Shown: positions 1 through 10,374 of the stretch, in pieces | How the letters are laid out: each line of letters begins with the position of its first letter | Position numbering within the stretch: position 1 is the stretch's first letter | Assembly: GCF_020509005.1 (NCBI RefSeq) | Contig: NC_063022.1 | Location: 310,001 to 374,000, forward strand | DNA from: Fulvia fulva | Taxonomy: Eukaryota; Ascomycota; Dothideomycetes; Mycosphaerellales; Mycosphaerellaceae | DNA length: 64,000 nucleotides | Direction: 5' to 3' | Notes under the pieces: generated by a model | Seen by the model: the letters and a program-made list of their open reading frames with translations, nothing else | Database searches by the model: none | What the model was told of the DNA's origin: nothing | Program-made: the position numbers and the translations under genes

Positions 1-44
1 GCCAAGCAACAACATGTCAAGCTGCCTCCCTGAAATTCACAAAT

Positions 45-791
45 TCACCATGGTCTCGGTAGCTTCGACACATCAGCGCCATGGCAGACCAACTCGCCGG
101 TGACCAGCTCGTCCGCCCGGTCCAACAGCTTCTGATACGCCTGCCAGAGGTCGACAGCCACGACCTCCTGTATCTTGTGCGCGTCCTCCGGCTCCGACAT
201 CAGATGCGAGGCCATGTATATACTCGCAGCAATCAGTACAAGCCGCTGCTGCCCTACCTGTTCTTTCCCAATGGTCTTGGCAGCGAGGTCTACCGCGACA
301 TGTGTCGTTCGTGGAGACGTCTGTAGCTTGCTACAGTATTCCGCGCAAGTCTTGCCAGGTGTGGGGGAAATCTCAATGCTCCTCTGGACCGTCTCGATTT
401 CTTGAGGTCTACGGTAGGCAGCCGGGAAGGTCAACAGTAAGGCGTGTAGCATCGCCAGGCACCAGGCGCAATTGAAGACGTCGGACGAAGAACTTCCGCA
501 GTAGGAGATCGACACGACTGTGAGGAGCAGGAGACCGATCCAGATGCCTTGCTCAATTGGGCGGATCGCTGGTTGACACAACCGACACTTCTTGATACGA
601 ACGGTCTTGGTTGCGGTATGTTTGCGTTCGTGGGAGTGCTCGTCGCTCATGGATGCTTTCATGCCAGTGCATGGCTGACGGTTGGTGTACCAGTCACAAT
701 AGCGGAGGACGTTGATTTCAGTATCCGTTCTTTCGGGAGTCTTGCAGGCTGAAGAGTTGCATTTGTACTCAAATTGGCTGATTTGACACAT
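45..791 (-). CDS. Small membrane protein with a C-terminal TFIIB-like cyclin repeat
   Basis: The reading frame gives 248 residues from the ATG at 791. An open frame runs 48 codons further upstream, but the Cys-rich start at 791 looks more natural. Residues 1-70 are rich in Cys and His. Residues about 83-97 and 107-124 are hydrophobic and could span a membrane. Residues about 150-230 resemble the second cyclin fold of transcription factor TFIIB, with the telling stretch IAASIYMASHLMSEPE followed by a helix-turn-helix-like segment. A TFIIB repeat fused to membrane segments is unusual. Either the hydrophobic part is an unrecognised intron or this is a lineage-specific fusion. No zinc ribbon or first cyclin repeat is present, so it cannot be a standard TFIIB. 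The cyclin similarity is seen by eye; the role is unknown. Confidence 0.6.
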   Translation of the reverse strand: MCQISQFEYKCNSSACKTPERTDTEINVLRYCDWYTNRQPCTGMKASMSDEHSHERKHTATKTVRIKKCRLCQPAIRPIEQGIWIGLLLLTVVSISYCGSSSSDVFNCAWCLAMLHALLLTFPAAYRRPQEIETVQRSIEISPTPGKTCAEYCSKLQTSPRTTHVAVDLAAKTIGKEQVGQQRLVLIAASIYMASHLMSEPEDAHKIQEVVAVDLWQAYQKLLDRADELVTGELVCHGADVSKLPRPW

Positions 792-1725
792 GGTATTGTG
801 GTTCTTGCTGTGGGTAAGTCTTCGCGTCCCTCTTGTTGCTGTGTGATTGGTGTCGATTGCACGACGATCGATCTTGCTGCTCCTAAATATGACTGCAACA
901 TGACGGAAACAAGCACGGCTGCCTTCACTATTCACTGTAGCGACAGTAGTCCCAGCAATCGTATGCTAGAATCTCGGTCCATATTACATGGTATATCTTC
1001 ACGATATTCCATTCGTGAATATCTAACAGCGATTGCATTCGTTGCAAAGGGCACTAAGCAGACTACTCAATCGTTCTTGCGACACAAGGTCACCAATATG
1101 CAAAAAGAACAAGCAAAAAGAAGACCTCAGGCAATAGCCTCAGGTAAGAGAAAGCACGAATACCCCGTATCGGACTTATGGTTGCCAGTAACACACAACT
1201 CACGAGTGATATGACAACCATATCACTCGAACCGAGCTGTGCACACGCCGATGGTATAGCTTGCGCCACGGATGCAGTTTCTGCTTCTTTGGTGATAGCA
1301 CTAGCGTCTAGAATGATTATGTATCTTTGCAGGCGCATTGAAAGTGAGGGAAAGTGAGGCGTGAGACGTCTCGCAGATTACGTCTCAAAGCACGGCGGGT
1401 TCTTAGTGATAGTGTTCAAATTCACCTCAACCGGGGCCATCGGGAGACAAAGCTGTTGGCACCTCACGTCGATGTCACCGGACAACATAGCGGAGACGTC
1501 AGCCCAATCTCGAGACTAACCGCTCATAAAGGGTCGATATGGACAGTCTTAAACCCCCCTTTACCTGGAAAGCACTCGAATCTGAGACACTAAATATGCA
1601 ACGTCCTAGAGGTTGTTCTTGTACACCATCTATCTTGTATCATGCGTGCTATTGATACAGTGAGTTCTGCCGTTGTCTAGCCATAGCATTCCAGCTTGTC
1701 ATCATTCATCGTGAGCACCTCACCT
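792..1725. other. Intergenic stretch, no gene recognised
   Basis: This holds the 5' region of the cyclin-repeat gene and the 3' flank of the SurE-like locus. Short open frames exist on both strands, but none shows a recognisable domain, a convincing start or splice signals. Confidence 0.5.
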
Positions 1726-2841
1726 CTAGTCCTCCAGGTTCCACCTAGCACTCCAATGGTGCCTAGTGCCATTTGACTGGTATCCCCATGGCATACTACC
1801 ATGCCCCCCATTGCCATATCCTGGTGCAGTCTTATTACCTTCGCCGGTACCATTATACGGCCCAATAGAGTTGAACTTATGGCGAATATGAGTCTGCGCC
1901 GATCCAATTGGCGCATCATAATCGACAGTAAACACCGAAATTGAGCTCTGGCATCCTTTGTTCAGGACCTCCGTCTCGCCTGGCAAGCTGCAGTCGCCAT
2001 TGATGCAGACATTGCCACCCTCAGGCACGATATTGGCATACGTGAAAAGCCCACTGGTCTTGTTGAAGACTGCAAGATCGTAATCGGCACCGCCAGTCAA
2101 GCGCGTCTGGACGAAGGGTGGGTTGATGCAGCTATCGTTGGTGAGGGAGGTAATGAATGGAGTGTTGACAGTGATGCCGTAGCCGAGAGGCATCAAACGC
2201 TCGCCCTTCTTGGTGTTCTTGACGAGAGCTTGGACGACCTTGACGGCGAGTTGAGCCTGGATGGTGGCTGGGTCTGGGTGACCTGAAGCGGTGGTCTTGT
2301 TGATCCATTGGTACGACCGTTGTTCGCTGTTCCCACCGGAGAAAGCAATAGCTGGGTAGCCACGACCGACAGATCCGTAGGTATATCCCGCAGTACCGGA
2401 GAGTGTGTAAAGGAATGGTCCCAAGTTCGTACCGAAGTTCGGTCCAGGTACAACCAGATCTGGCTCTTTGAAGTCTGTGAAGTTGGGAATCACATAGTCG
2501 AGGCCCACGAAAGCGGTAGCGGCTGGTGTACCGTTCTAGTACCAGATGTTCTTATCGATTGGATCTTGGCCGATGGATGGTGCACCAGCCTTGATGAGGC
2601 CGTATTCGCTGTTTCGTGCAAGCGATGCATTGTTTGTGAAGACGGCTCTGCCACCCATACCACTCTGGTTATCGGCTTCTGAAACGACTACGATGTTGTG
2701 GCCTTCAGCCTTGAGGAGGCGGTAGAACTCGCGAAGTTGAGCAGCACCAAAGCCGTCATCGTTGCCCATGAGGATGTTCAGGCCGAGCGCTGGCAATGCA
2801 GCAAGAGCTGCAGTCGCAGCTACGGTAACAGAGAAACGCAT
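1726..2841 (-). pseudogene. Secreted SurE-like acid phosphatase / 5'-nucleotidase, interrupted by an in-frame TAG
   Basis: The product starts with a signal peptide (residues 1 to about 20) directly followed by NILMGNDDG, the SurE metal-binding NDDG motif, and then by the SQSG-equivalent NQSGMGG. SurE proteins are metal-dependent phosphomonoesterases; fungal secreted forms act on nucleotides and other phosphate esters. After codon 101 a TAG (2536-2538) interrupts the frame. The same frame continues without a shift for nine codons into a 260-residue remainder with the expected DLVVPGPNFGTN and GYPAIAFSGG segments. The break falls in the conserved W-Y-Y-N-G-T-P region, so a Tyr codon has most simply become TAG. 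No intron of usable size removes the stop. It is most likely a nonsense allele. Stop readthrough or a base-call error are the alternatives. Confidence 0.8.
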
Positions 2842-3540
2842 GCTGATGGGTCAGAGTCCGAGTTATGGGAGGATGACACGAGCCCAAAAGTTGCTCTTCG
2901 ACAATTCGCGTCAAGCACTCCTGATATAGCTTGGATGAGTTAAGCTCTGGATCTGCATCTCGTCTGCAGCTCCATCAATCGTGCCATCCCGGAGGCGTGA
3001 AGGGGTCTCAACAATCATCGTGGTGAAGACCTTGGCGTACGTACTGAGAGAACGATCCAGATGCAATGTTCGGGACCCTGGAGTAGTTGTCCACTTGCTG
3101 CTGATATCCTTAGCACGTGGCACGGAAACGGCGGATATTATTGTGCCACTCTGGAGTCGCTATTTGTGCCACTTCGAGAGAAAGCCCGAAGGATGATTCA
3201 TCAATGTCGCCATTCAACAAGCTGAACACGGCTCGGCCGATGCACCGCTCCACGCACACTTCTGCAGCCACGTGCTGTTGCTGCATCAAGAGACACGCGT
3301 CTACTCACAACATCAAGCATACTCACATTGACTCCGCAGCATAAGAGGCGTGCCACCCCGATGAAAGATTGTACATGGTATCACGCAATGTACTGACCGA
3401 AGGATCAACGTATGACCTCATTTGTATCCCTCGAACCACGTTCAGAGAATCTCCAAGCTTCGTGAAGTCTGAGCTTAGGCACTTGGCGAGAAATACTACC
3501 GCTTCGACGAGCCAGACCGCAAGTGAGAATCAGCTCCGAT
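2842..3540. other. Intergenic stretch between divergent loci
   Basis: This is the divergent promoter region of the SurE-like locus (minus) and the small unknown gene (plus). No convincing further gene, RNA gene or repeat is visible. Confidence 0.5.
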
Positions 3541-3936
3541 ATGGCGTCGACAGAAGAGGAAGCTGTTAGGGTTCGCAGGTCGTCCAAGTATGTTTCTGAG
3601 ATGAACAGCGTGGAGCGTCTGCAGTCGCTTCAGGAATGGGCCGAAGGCAAGAAGTATATTTATCCTGGGGATGGTGCGACGATTGCGATCAATGCGAATT
3701 GTGGCATCGGCTCGCTGGCGTTCGGGAGGCCGCTGGCTTCAGTCCAGAGGGAAGGCGATGCCGCTGCAGACAAATATGCTGGTCAATATGATGCTCCCAT
3801 CGGGCCACCTGCCTACAGGACTGTCACTGAAGAGCCACTTCCGCAGAAGAAGAATGCTGTGAAGCGTTGGCTAGACAAGCGACAAGACAAGAAGGATGCG
3901 AAAAGGCGAGCCAGCGCTCCGCCGTATGTACCCTGA
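3541..3936 (+). CDS. Hypothetical small protein
   Basis: A 131-residue frame opens at the ATG at 3541 (MASTEEE); an in-frame upstream start at 3523 exists but is less likely. The N-terminal third is charged and probably helical (SVERLQSLQEWAEGKKY). A Gly/Ala-rich middle section has little secondary-structure signal, and the C-terminus is strongly basic (VKRWLDKRQDKKDAKRR), which could bind nucleic acid or act as a nuclear-localisation signal. No known domain is recognised and no signal peptide is present. It lies between a divergent SurE-like locus and convergent RMI1, and no intron is needed. Codon use looks like that of its neighbours, which supports a real gene. Confidence 0.5.
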   Translation: MASTEEEAVRVRRSSKYVSEMNSVERLQSLQEWAEGKKYIYPGDGATIAINANCGIGSLAFGRPLASVQREGDAAADKYAGQYDAPIGPPAYRTVTEEPLPQKKNAVKRWLDKRQDKKDAKRRASAPPYVP

Positions 3937-4125
3937 TGGAATCATGAGTCGGTATCATCGAGTCGATGGTAATGGCAAACTGGGAATTGCGGAGAGCAGT
4001 CGATGTCTGGGCCTTGAAATGAGAGCCGGTGGAATGTGCCTGAATCGCTGAATTTGTCGATGGGCTCAAAATGAACGCAAAGCATTCGCAGAGTTGTTGA
4101 GCAGAGTCGACGTCGAGCCAAGTGC

Positions 4126-4854
4126 TCAATCAACCGCGTTTGCTGTCGGATTCTCGGTCCACCCTGCCTTCTGCTTGAGGACCTTCTTTCTGTCCTCTTT
4201 CCACTTCTTATCCCAGGCATCAATCTTCCCACCTAGAACTTCTGTACCGCGAGCTGTGAGCATGACTACACCGCGAGCCACCACGAAGTCGCGAATCACC
4301 AGCTTCGCTCCTATGGAAAGGGAGGCGTCGATTCCGTTGACAGGTTCAAGCTCGAAAGCATAGGCTTTGTTGCCTTTCGTGTCTTGAAGCAATAACTTGT
4401 GCGGACCGGAAGGTCCCCCCGCACCAGAATTTGCAGTGGAAGCTGGATCAGCATCGTCCTCGTCGGGCACAACACGGATGACTTCGTGGCCCTTGCGAGT
4501 CTCGCCTCGCTCCTCCATCTCGATCGCTTCGACTTGGCTCCATCGACTGCGACCGATGTCTTCACTGTCAAGGACTTGGACTGGCACGGGTCCCGGGATA
4601 CGCTGTTCCTTCACTTCCGGACTTGCTATGCCAGCGGGAAAGACAGAACGCGGGAATGACTGCAGCGACGAAGTAATATCTGTCCCGAGGAGGCGAAACT
4701 CAGCAGTCTTCTGCAAAGCTTGAAGGGGCGTGTTGAGCCTGATGGACTGCGAGAAATGCTGTAGCCATTGTTGAGTGGGTGGAATGTGCTTGGCAGCCAA
4801 AGCGCTGGCAATATCTGTGGTGACTTGCTGCATGTCGCCAGTTGATGGCGGCAT
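4126..4854 (-). CDS. RMI1: RecQ-mediated genome instability protein 1 (RMI1)
   Basis: This intronless 242-residue frame starts at the ATG at 4854. RMI1 is the OB-fold partner of the RecQ helicase-Top3 complex, which dissolves double Holliday junctions in the nucleus. Supporting segments are an N-terminal helical part with WLQHF, the conserved strand VQVLDSEDIGRSRWSQVEAIEMEERGE (near residues 92-118), and the C-terminal OB-fold half with KLLLQDTKGNKAYAFELEPVNGI and LSIGAKLVIRDFVVARGVVML. An acidic, Ser/Gly-rich linker (near residues 128-150) separates the two halves, as in other fungal homologues. The length fits filamentous-fungal RMI1. Nothing looks broken. Confidence 0.9.
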   Translation of the reverse strand: MPPSTGDMQQVTTDIASALAAKHIPPTQQWLQHFSQSIRLNTPLQALQKTAEFRLLGTDITSSLQSFPRSVFPAGIASPEVKEQRIPGPVPVQVLDSEDIGRSRWSQVEAIEMEERGETRKGHEVIRVVPDEDDADPASTANSGAGGPSGPHKLLLQDTKGNKAYAFELEPVNGIDASLSIGAKLVIRDFVVARGVVMLTARGTEVLGGKIDAWDKKWKEDRKKVLKQKAGWTENPTANAVD

Positions 4855-6061
4855 ATTGTAGTTCGTTGCTCACATGTTTGTCGATGTTAATGTCAAGGAG
4901 GAACTTTGAACGAGACGCGATTTCGAGATGGCCTCGGCTGCACTTTCCTTCCTGAGATGACTTCAGCACAGACGTCAGATCTAAAACCTTACCTGCAACG
5001 CGACTTCCCCCTTCTTTCACACCTTGATCTATATCGTCGGATGAACAAGCAGACACTTGGGTGTAGCTTCGTGTCATGAACACATTGATTCTTTACAAGC
5101 ATCGTTGCAGACCAGCCATCTCTCGATGACACATGACCTCCGAACTGCGATATCTCCATCGGTGTCCCTCATACAAGAAGACGAAGTCGAACGCTCGACG
5201 ATAATCTTTGTGGGCGCTATCGTCGTGCAGTGAGACAGACTCAAGCTATTGTGTAACTCTGAGCCACATTGCTGGTCTCAGATACGGAGCTGTTCACATT
5301 GTGTTTCATTTGACGCATTCCACCAGGAAATATCACGCTGGTGAGTGCTGCTCACGCCCAGAGGTGCGATCTGGAAAGTCAGGCTCAGAACGCGTAACGC
5401 TTTCCTCACGGTGATCCTTTTCGCAGTTCGAGTTGCAGTGAAGGTGGCGAGAGAGCAAGGTCTCCACGGGACTGAGGGCTTTGCAACCGCCTTTGACGCA
5501 TTCCCATAAAGCTTTGCAGTTCCCTCCGCAACGAAAGCCTCGCTCTGAGTATGCTACATGAGTGGTAGAGACTCCAATCGGTAGAAACCCAGAGTAAGTA
5601 CGCTGGATTTCAGCAACTTGCTTGCTGCCCACGAAGAGCGAACATTGCACCACTGCGCGAGGGGCCTGGTGCAATTCGCTTCAAGGCATTTGTGCTTTGG
5701 CAAACCGTACTCCGCGTGCTCGTAAATCAACTCGGAGACATGTGAGCGTGCTCCCTTATCATGCGCATGCAGATACCCATTGTGTTGCTTGTGCAATGCT
5801 CAATAGGAGAAGAAGTGCTCGGGGGACTCAGTCTGAATCACATGCGGCTGCAAGGATTCGCGGCGGGTTGCGCCGTGACCCCTGCTCGCTCTTTTGCGCT
5901 TTCCACACGCACAATAAACAATCAGACACGCGTTGATTCAGAAAAACCTCACAACAACAAAGAAGCTACACTCGTTCCAACACCATCACCTTCCTCACCA
6001 CCACCACATCCTTCATACATACCACACTCGCTAAACCAACATCCCACACGACACAGCAAGA
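4855..6061. other. 1.2-kb intergenic stretch with a weak two-exon candidate on the minus strand
   Basis: Most of this is probably the long promoter of the GPI-anchored wall-protein gene; the last 120 bases before its ATG are a CA/CT-rich leader typical of highly expressed fungal genes. On the minus strand, 5796 to about 5600 and 5540 to 5333 hold Cys-rich frames that could be joined by an intron starting GTACTT. The spliced product would have at least nine cysteines but no obvious signal peptide. I cannot support it as a gene. Confidence 0.3.
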
Positions 6062-6768
6062 ATGCAGAACAAGCTCATCACTCTTACTGCCGCCGCCGCC
6101 ATGGCTGGAATGGCAACCGCTGGTAAGCAACACCGAATCGCGCTCAATGTGCGACCAAGGCTAATATTACAACAGCCGGCAACAGCTACAAGGTCGTGTA
6201 CGAGACCACCACCTCGACCAAGTCCATCTGCCCGGACCACGCTGCTACTGCCTTGTCAGAGCCGATCACCACCAGCACGATTGTGTACACCGTCACCGTC
6301 CCGGCTGGAGACTGCGGCCCAACATCGTCCGCCAGCAACCCAGTCGTGACCGAGACCACAACTATCACCACCAGTCGCGAGGCTTCTGCTTCGTCCAAAT
6401 TCAGCAGCAACGAGGTTGGCCCTACCACTGGCGATGTCATCGGCGCTTCCAGCTCTCAGCTCGACTCGACCGTCCACATGACCAGCACCATCAATGCGGC
6501 CAGCACCGTCACCATCGGCGCCGATTCCACTACCGAGACCAAGGCACCTGTCGCCACCCCATACGCACCCTTCCCACCGTACTCTGCTCCAGGCAACTCA
6601 AGCTCGATCATCGGCACTGGCACTGGTACTGGTGCCATCCCAAGCGGCACCGGCGCATTCCCATTGCCATCTGGAGTCGAGACCTTCCCGGGCGGTGCCG
6701 CCGCCATCGGCATGAGCAGCATCCTTGCTCTTGGCGCCATGGCTGCCGGTGCTCTCTTCCTCTTCTAA
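6062..6768 (+). CDS. Secreted Ser/Thr-rich GPI-anchored cell-wall protein
   Basis: The gene has two exons, 6062-6122 and 6176-6768. The 53-nt intron has a GTAAGC donor, a CTAAT branch site and a CAG acceptor, and splices out cleanly in frame to give 217 residues. The N-terminus (MQNKLITLTAAAAMAGMATA) is a signal peptide. The middle is rich in Thr, Ser, Val and Pro, with motifs such as TIVYTVTVPAGDCG found in fungal GPI wall proteins, and should be heavily O-glycosylated. The C-terminus has a Gly/Ser region followed by a hydrophobic tail ending in ALFLF, which fits a GPI-attachment signal. No enzymatic domain is visible, so the role is probably structural or adhesive at the wall. An AG-rich leader with CA repeats precedes the ATG. 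Confidence 0.85.
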
Positions 6769-7054
6769 ACTGCCACAACACACGAAGCGCACGAATACAT
6801 CACGAAGACAAGATAGAGCGGGCGCAGTGATGGAGCATTTGCATTTGGTGCACATGACTTTCAAGGCCGACTCACACCTGAGACAGCCCACATGGAAAAA
6901 GTGCGACCCACAACATGACACGAGTACAGAGCGATGGATCACAGCATTCTGGGCGTTTTGTAACATGCATGGATAGCGACACGGGATAGTTGCATACTGT
7001 AATCAAGAGAAAACTTTGCTTTGACTCTCAGGTCTCGTCTATATGTCTATCTGT

Positions 7055-8376
7055 CTATCTGCTCTGCCATGCGATCGTGAACTTGGTTGCCTTGCTGCTG
7101 CCAGGGTACACTTTAGCTTGAGTGCTGCCGGAAGGCGTTGAGTCTGTCGAGAAAGCGGTTGAGCCGCTGTACTCGAGAGTGTTGCCCTCGCCGGTGAAGA
7201 CTGTGCTCGTGACACCAGAACCACACGTGAACTCACCTGAGACTACACCGCAGTTGCCCTTCGAGGACTTGAGGGTGAAGCCATCACCAGAGGCGGTCGC
7301 AGTGATGGTCGCGCATGTGCCAGAGGTGTACCAAGTACCGGCAGATATGATGCATCCGTTCTGACTGCCACCAGATACAACATTCAAGTATCCCGATCCG
7401 CTGAAAGTGCCACCAGGCGAGGACGTGGGGCTGGAGCCAGGTGCAGTCATGGTCGAAGTTGGTGAACCACCACCGCTAGACTTTGGAAGGTATTTGATTC
7501 CTGAGCTCGGGCAATTCGACCTCGTCAACGACTGCGAAGGCTCGAATGTTCCCTTCTGCACGGATCCACGAACGTTGTAGAAATACCACAACTCATCGAG
7601 CGCGCCTGATGCACAGCCGACGTATGGCTTGAAACCACCATGTTGCTTAGCCAGAGCATTCTCGATCTGTGCCAGGGTGTACGTATGACTCGACGAAGGC
7701 GAGATCCCGGCGTCCGCGAGCCATGTGTAAGATGGAAGTGTTTTGAAGAGATCCACAGTCCGCTGGAAGAAATCAGGGACTTCCTCGGTCGGTTGGTAGG
7801 ACGTATAGCAATCTGGGTCGAGAGTAGAGACACAAGTTCCATGCTTGCTCCATTCGTGTTCCCAGAACTGCTCGTTTTGACTTTTGTAGTCGGGCCAGTA
7901 GGTATTCATATACGACACGAGATCCTGCTTGCCGTAGGAGTTAAGGATGGCGGTGATGTTGGTGTAAGCGCGGTTGTCGTCGCAGTTGGCTTCGTAGGTG
8001 CCATCACAGTTGTCGGGCCACAGGCCGTGGATTGTCCAGGAGTCGACGGGGCCCCTGCCAAACAGAGAGGTGTTAGCTATGCTCGAGACCCACATGGTGA
8101 TGTCTGGGACAGACGATGCCTTCGACCCTCCAGTGCTTACGTTTGAGGGTTTGTGTCCCAGAATTGGGTCTGAAGGAGGGCGCCGCCGGGGCTGTTGAAG
8201 CAGCAGAGGTCTTGCTGGGCGGTGGTGTTTTGGCAAGAGAGCTGGCCGCCTGAGCAAGTCTTGGAGTCTCCTAGATCCGCACGGCGGGAGACGGGGCTGC
8301 TGAGGCTGCCTAGGACTTGTTGTGCTGTGCCGATGGCTGAGAGGGCGAAGCCCGAGATGGTGCGTGGAGAGGGCAT
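7055..8376 (-). CDS. Secreted ribonuclease T2 with C-terminal extension domain
   Basis: Two exons (8376-8141 and 8054-7055) are joined by removal of an 86-nt intron with a GTAAGC donor and GGCAG acceptor, giving 411 residues. The start at 8376 gives a signal peptide (MPSPRTISGFALSAIGTAQQ); a longer in-frame start at 8460 would bury it. RNase T2 cleaves single-stranded RNA through a 2',3'-cyclic intermediate. Both catalytic segments are present: WTIHGLWPDNCDG (CAS1, His) and FWEHEWSKHGTC (CAS2, two His, Glu and Lys). Paired cysteines near the N-terminus (SCQNTT and DLCCFNSPGG) match the family. After residue about 265 a Ser/Thr/Pro-rich linker leads to a beta-rich C-terminal domain with four or more cysteines, as in the fungal RNase T2-like group. 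It acts outside the cell or in the vacuole. Confidence 0.92.
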
Positions 8377-8818
8377 CTTGTGGATGAAGTCTGGCTTGCT
8401 GGGCAAGAAGCCTTCCAGACGGGAGGAGGAAGCATTTTGTAATCTTTCAACCCACGCCATAGCAATCGATCTATGCTGCTACGTTCTTCCTGTTCCGTGT
8501 TCGCCTCAGTGGATCGGCCGAGATACTTCAGAACCAATGCACAATAGCCGACTTCTCGCATAGGGAGAGGTGTTACGCTGCGGTGAATCCGGGAAGTCGA
8601 CATGATGTGGTCCCTTGCTGCGCGTGTCTCAGATGCGTGAGCGAGATTGGGATCATGATTGGTTACACATGGAACAAGACATCGAGGGCCGTTCCGCCTC
8701 CAGCTGACGACAAGGCGTTTGAGTGGCTGTCATAGTGGAGGCTTAATATGAGCCACTTCCCGCACGACGACTACACTCGCTCCGGCGTCGCGGACCAAGT
8801 CGGCAACATGCCCGCATC
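8377..8818. promoter_or_regulatory. Divergent promoter of RNase T2 and enoyl-CoA hydratase
   Basis: The 442 bases separate two divergently transcribed start codons, so they must hold both promoters. An out-of-frame ATG at 8808 lies 11 nt before the hydratase start and opens a 25-codon frame ending at 8885, overlapping the main frame. Ribosomes would have to leaky-scan past it. No TATA box or known operator is recognised with confidence. Confidence 0.4.
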
Positions 8819-9796
8819 ATGTTGCAAACAGCCAGACACCAGCTCGCACGAGGCGGTCGCAGCGCTTTCCTGCAGCAGTACCTGAAGGCCAGCTCCGTGA
8901 GATGCTATAGCAGTGGTCTTCAGTCGACCATCAAGCTCAGCAGCTTGCAGGCGCCACACTCTGGCGAGATTGCCGTGCTGTCGCTGAACAGGCCCAAGGC
9001 ACGCAATGCCATCTCCAAGCAGTTGCTCGGCGAGCTGAACCGCGTCGTCGAGCAACTTCACTCCGAGGGAGCCAAGAGCAGCACCCGCGCCCTGATCCTG
9101 GCCAGCGAGAGCGACGATGCCTTCTGCGCAGGAGCAGACCTCAAGGAACGGCTGACGTTCAGCGAGGATGAGTACGCCATCCATACTCTCGTCCATCTCA
9201 AAGCTACCGCTAATCTCCTCTACAGCACGAAAGACTTCCTCAAAACCCTCCGCCACACCTTCCACCGCCTGTCCACCCTCCCCATTCCCACCATCTCCGC
9301 CATCTCCTCCACCGCCTTCGGCGGCGGCCTCGAACTAGCCCTGTGCACAAACTTCCGCGTCATGTCCTCCACAGCCTCCATCGGGTTGCCCGAAACCCGC
9401 CTCGCCATCATCCCCGGCGCTGGAGGGACCTACCGCCTCCCTGCCTTGATCGGCGAATCCCGCGCTCGAGACCTGATCCTTACAGGACGCCGAGTCTCCG
9501 GAGAAGAGGCGTACTTCATCGGACTATGTGATAGGATCGTGCAGATCCGTGAAGATGAGCAGAACGGGAGTGGAGTCGCGAGGGGCAAGGTCCTGGAGCA
9601 GGCTGTGGAAATGGCGACGAATATCTGTGAAGGGGGCCCAGTCGCGATCAGAGCGGCGATGGAGGCGGTGAATGGGTGGAAGAAGGGAGCGGAGAGTGAG
9701 AATAAGGCTTATGAGCAGATCCTCAACACGAGTGATAGGACTGAGGCGTTGAGGGCTTTTGGGGAGAAGAGGAAGCCGGCTTTCAAGGGAAGGTAG
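8819..9796 (+). CDS. Mitochondrial enoyl-CoA hydratase / methylglutaconyl-CoA hydratase-like
   Basis: The crotonase fold is clear: LNRPKARNAIS, FCAGADLKER (first oxyanion-hole segment), STAFGGGLELALC (second oxyanion segment) and GLPETRLAIIPGAGGTYRLPALIG with the catalytic Glu region. The N-terminal 32 residues are Arg/Ser/Gln-rich without acids, fitting a mitochondrial targeting peptide. Closest resemblance is to AUH-type hydratases of leucine breakdown. The frame is open throughout, but 9172-9225 has a GTACGC donor, a CTAAT branch site and a TACAG acceptor. Removing these 54 nt eliminates 18 residues not expected in the family and joins SEDD to TKDFLKTLRHTF as in homologues. The spliced protein is then 307 residues. 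Because the intron is a multiple of three and has no stop, unspliced mRNA stays translatable. Confidence 0.9.
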   Translation: MLQTARHQLARGGRSAFLQQYLKASSVRCYSSGLQSTIKLSSLQAPHSGEIAVLSLNRPKARNAISKQLLGELNRVVEQLHSEGAKSSTRALILASESDDAFCAGADLKERLTFSEDEYAIHTLVHLKATANLLYSTKDFLKTLRHTFHRLSTLPIPTISAISSTAFGGGLELALCTNFRVMSSTASIGLPETRLAIIPGAGGTYRLPALIGESRARDLILTGRRVSGEEAYFIGLCDRIVQIREDEQNGSGVARGKVLEQAVEMATNICEGGPVAIRAAMEAVNGWKKGAESENKAYEQILNTSDRTEALRAFGEKRKPAFKGR

Positions 9797-10374
9797 ATGA
9801 TGAGATGCGTGTATGTATGTACTTGGCACAGGAGATATACGATGGTGATTTGAATGTGATGATGAGCTTAGCAAAGTGTTCATTGAAAAATCTGGCTGTG
9901 CTGAAATGGTACGGTTATGCAGCATGTACGCGCACATCTCCGTGAACACATCTGTGAACGACCCTCGCCAACGCTCTGCTCCAGGTTGCCCTGCACATCT
10001 CCTAGTCGTGCTCCTCCTCGGTCGATGCGCCGTCCGCGTATGGGCATGCTTCCTCAGTAAGCCTGAAGGCCGGCCGGCAGCCGGTAGATCAGAACATCAA
10101 GCGTCAAATCACATCTGCAACGGTCGATGCTGATGACTGCGTGTAATCTCTGCGGCCATTGAAGAGCAGCTCTGCTTGGCACGCCCCGATTGATTTTCAT
10201 GACGAGTGGAGATGAGGCCGGGCATCTTCGACGATGCAGACACTCTCGGTGCAGCAGAGATGTTTCCGATGGCCATCATTACAATTTGGTGTGCTTCGAG
10301 GTGTGTCGTTTGGACGGCAAAGTCCTGACTCTCCAAGGCATTCCATGTGGAGAACGTGTCCATAAGTCGCTCCT
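9797..10374. other. Intergenic stretch between convergent genes
   Basis: This holds the 3' flanks of the hydratase (plus) and the copia-derived protein (minus). A GGCCGGCCGGC-type GC palindrome lies near 10,070. No gene is recognised. Confidence 0.45.
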
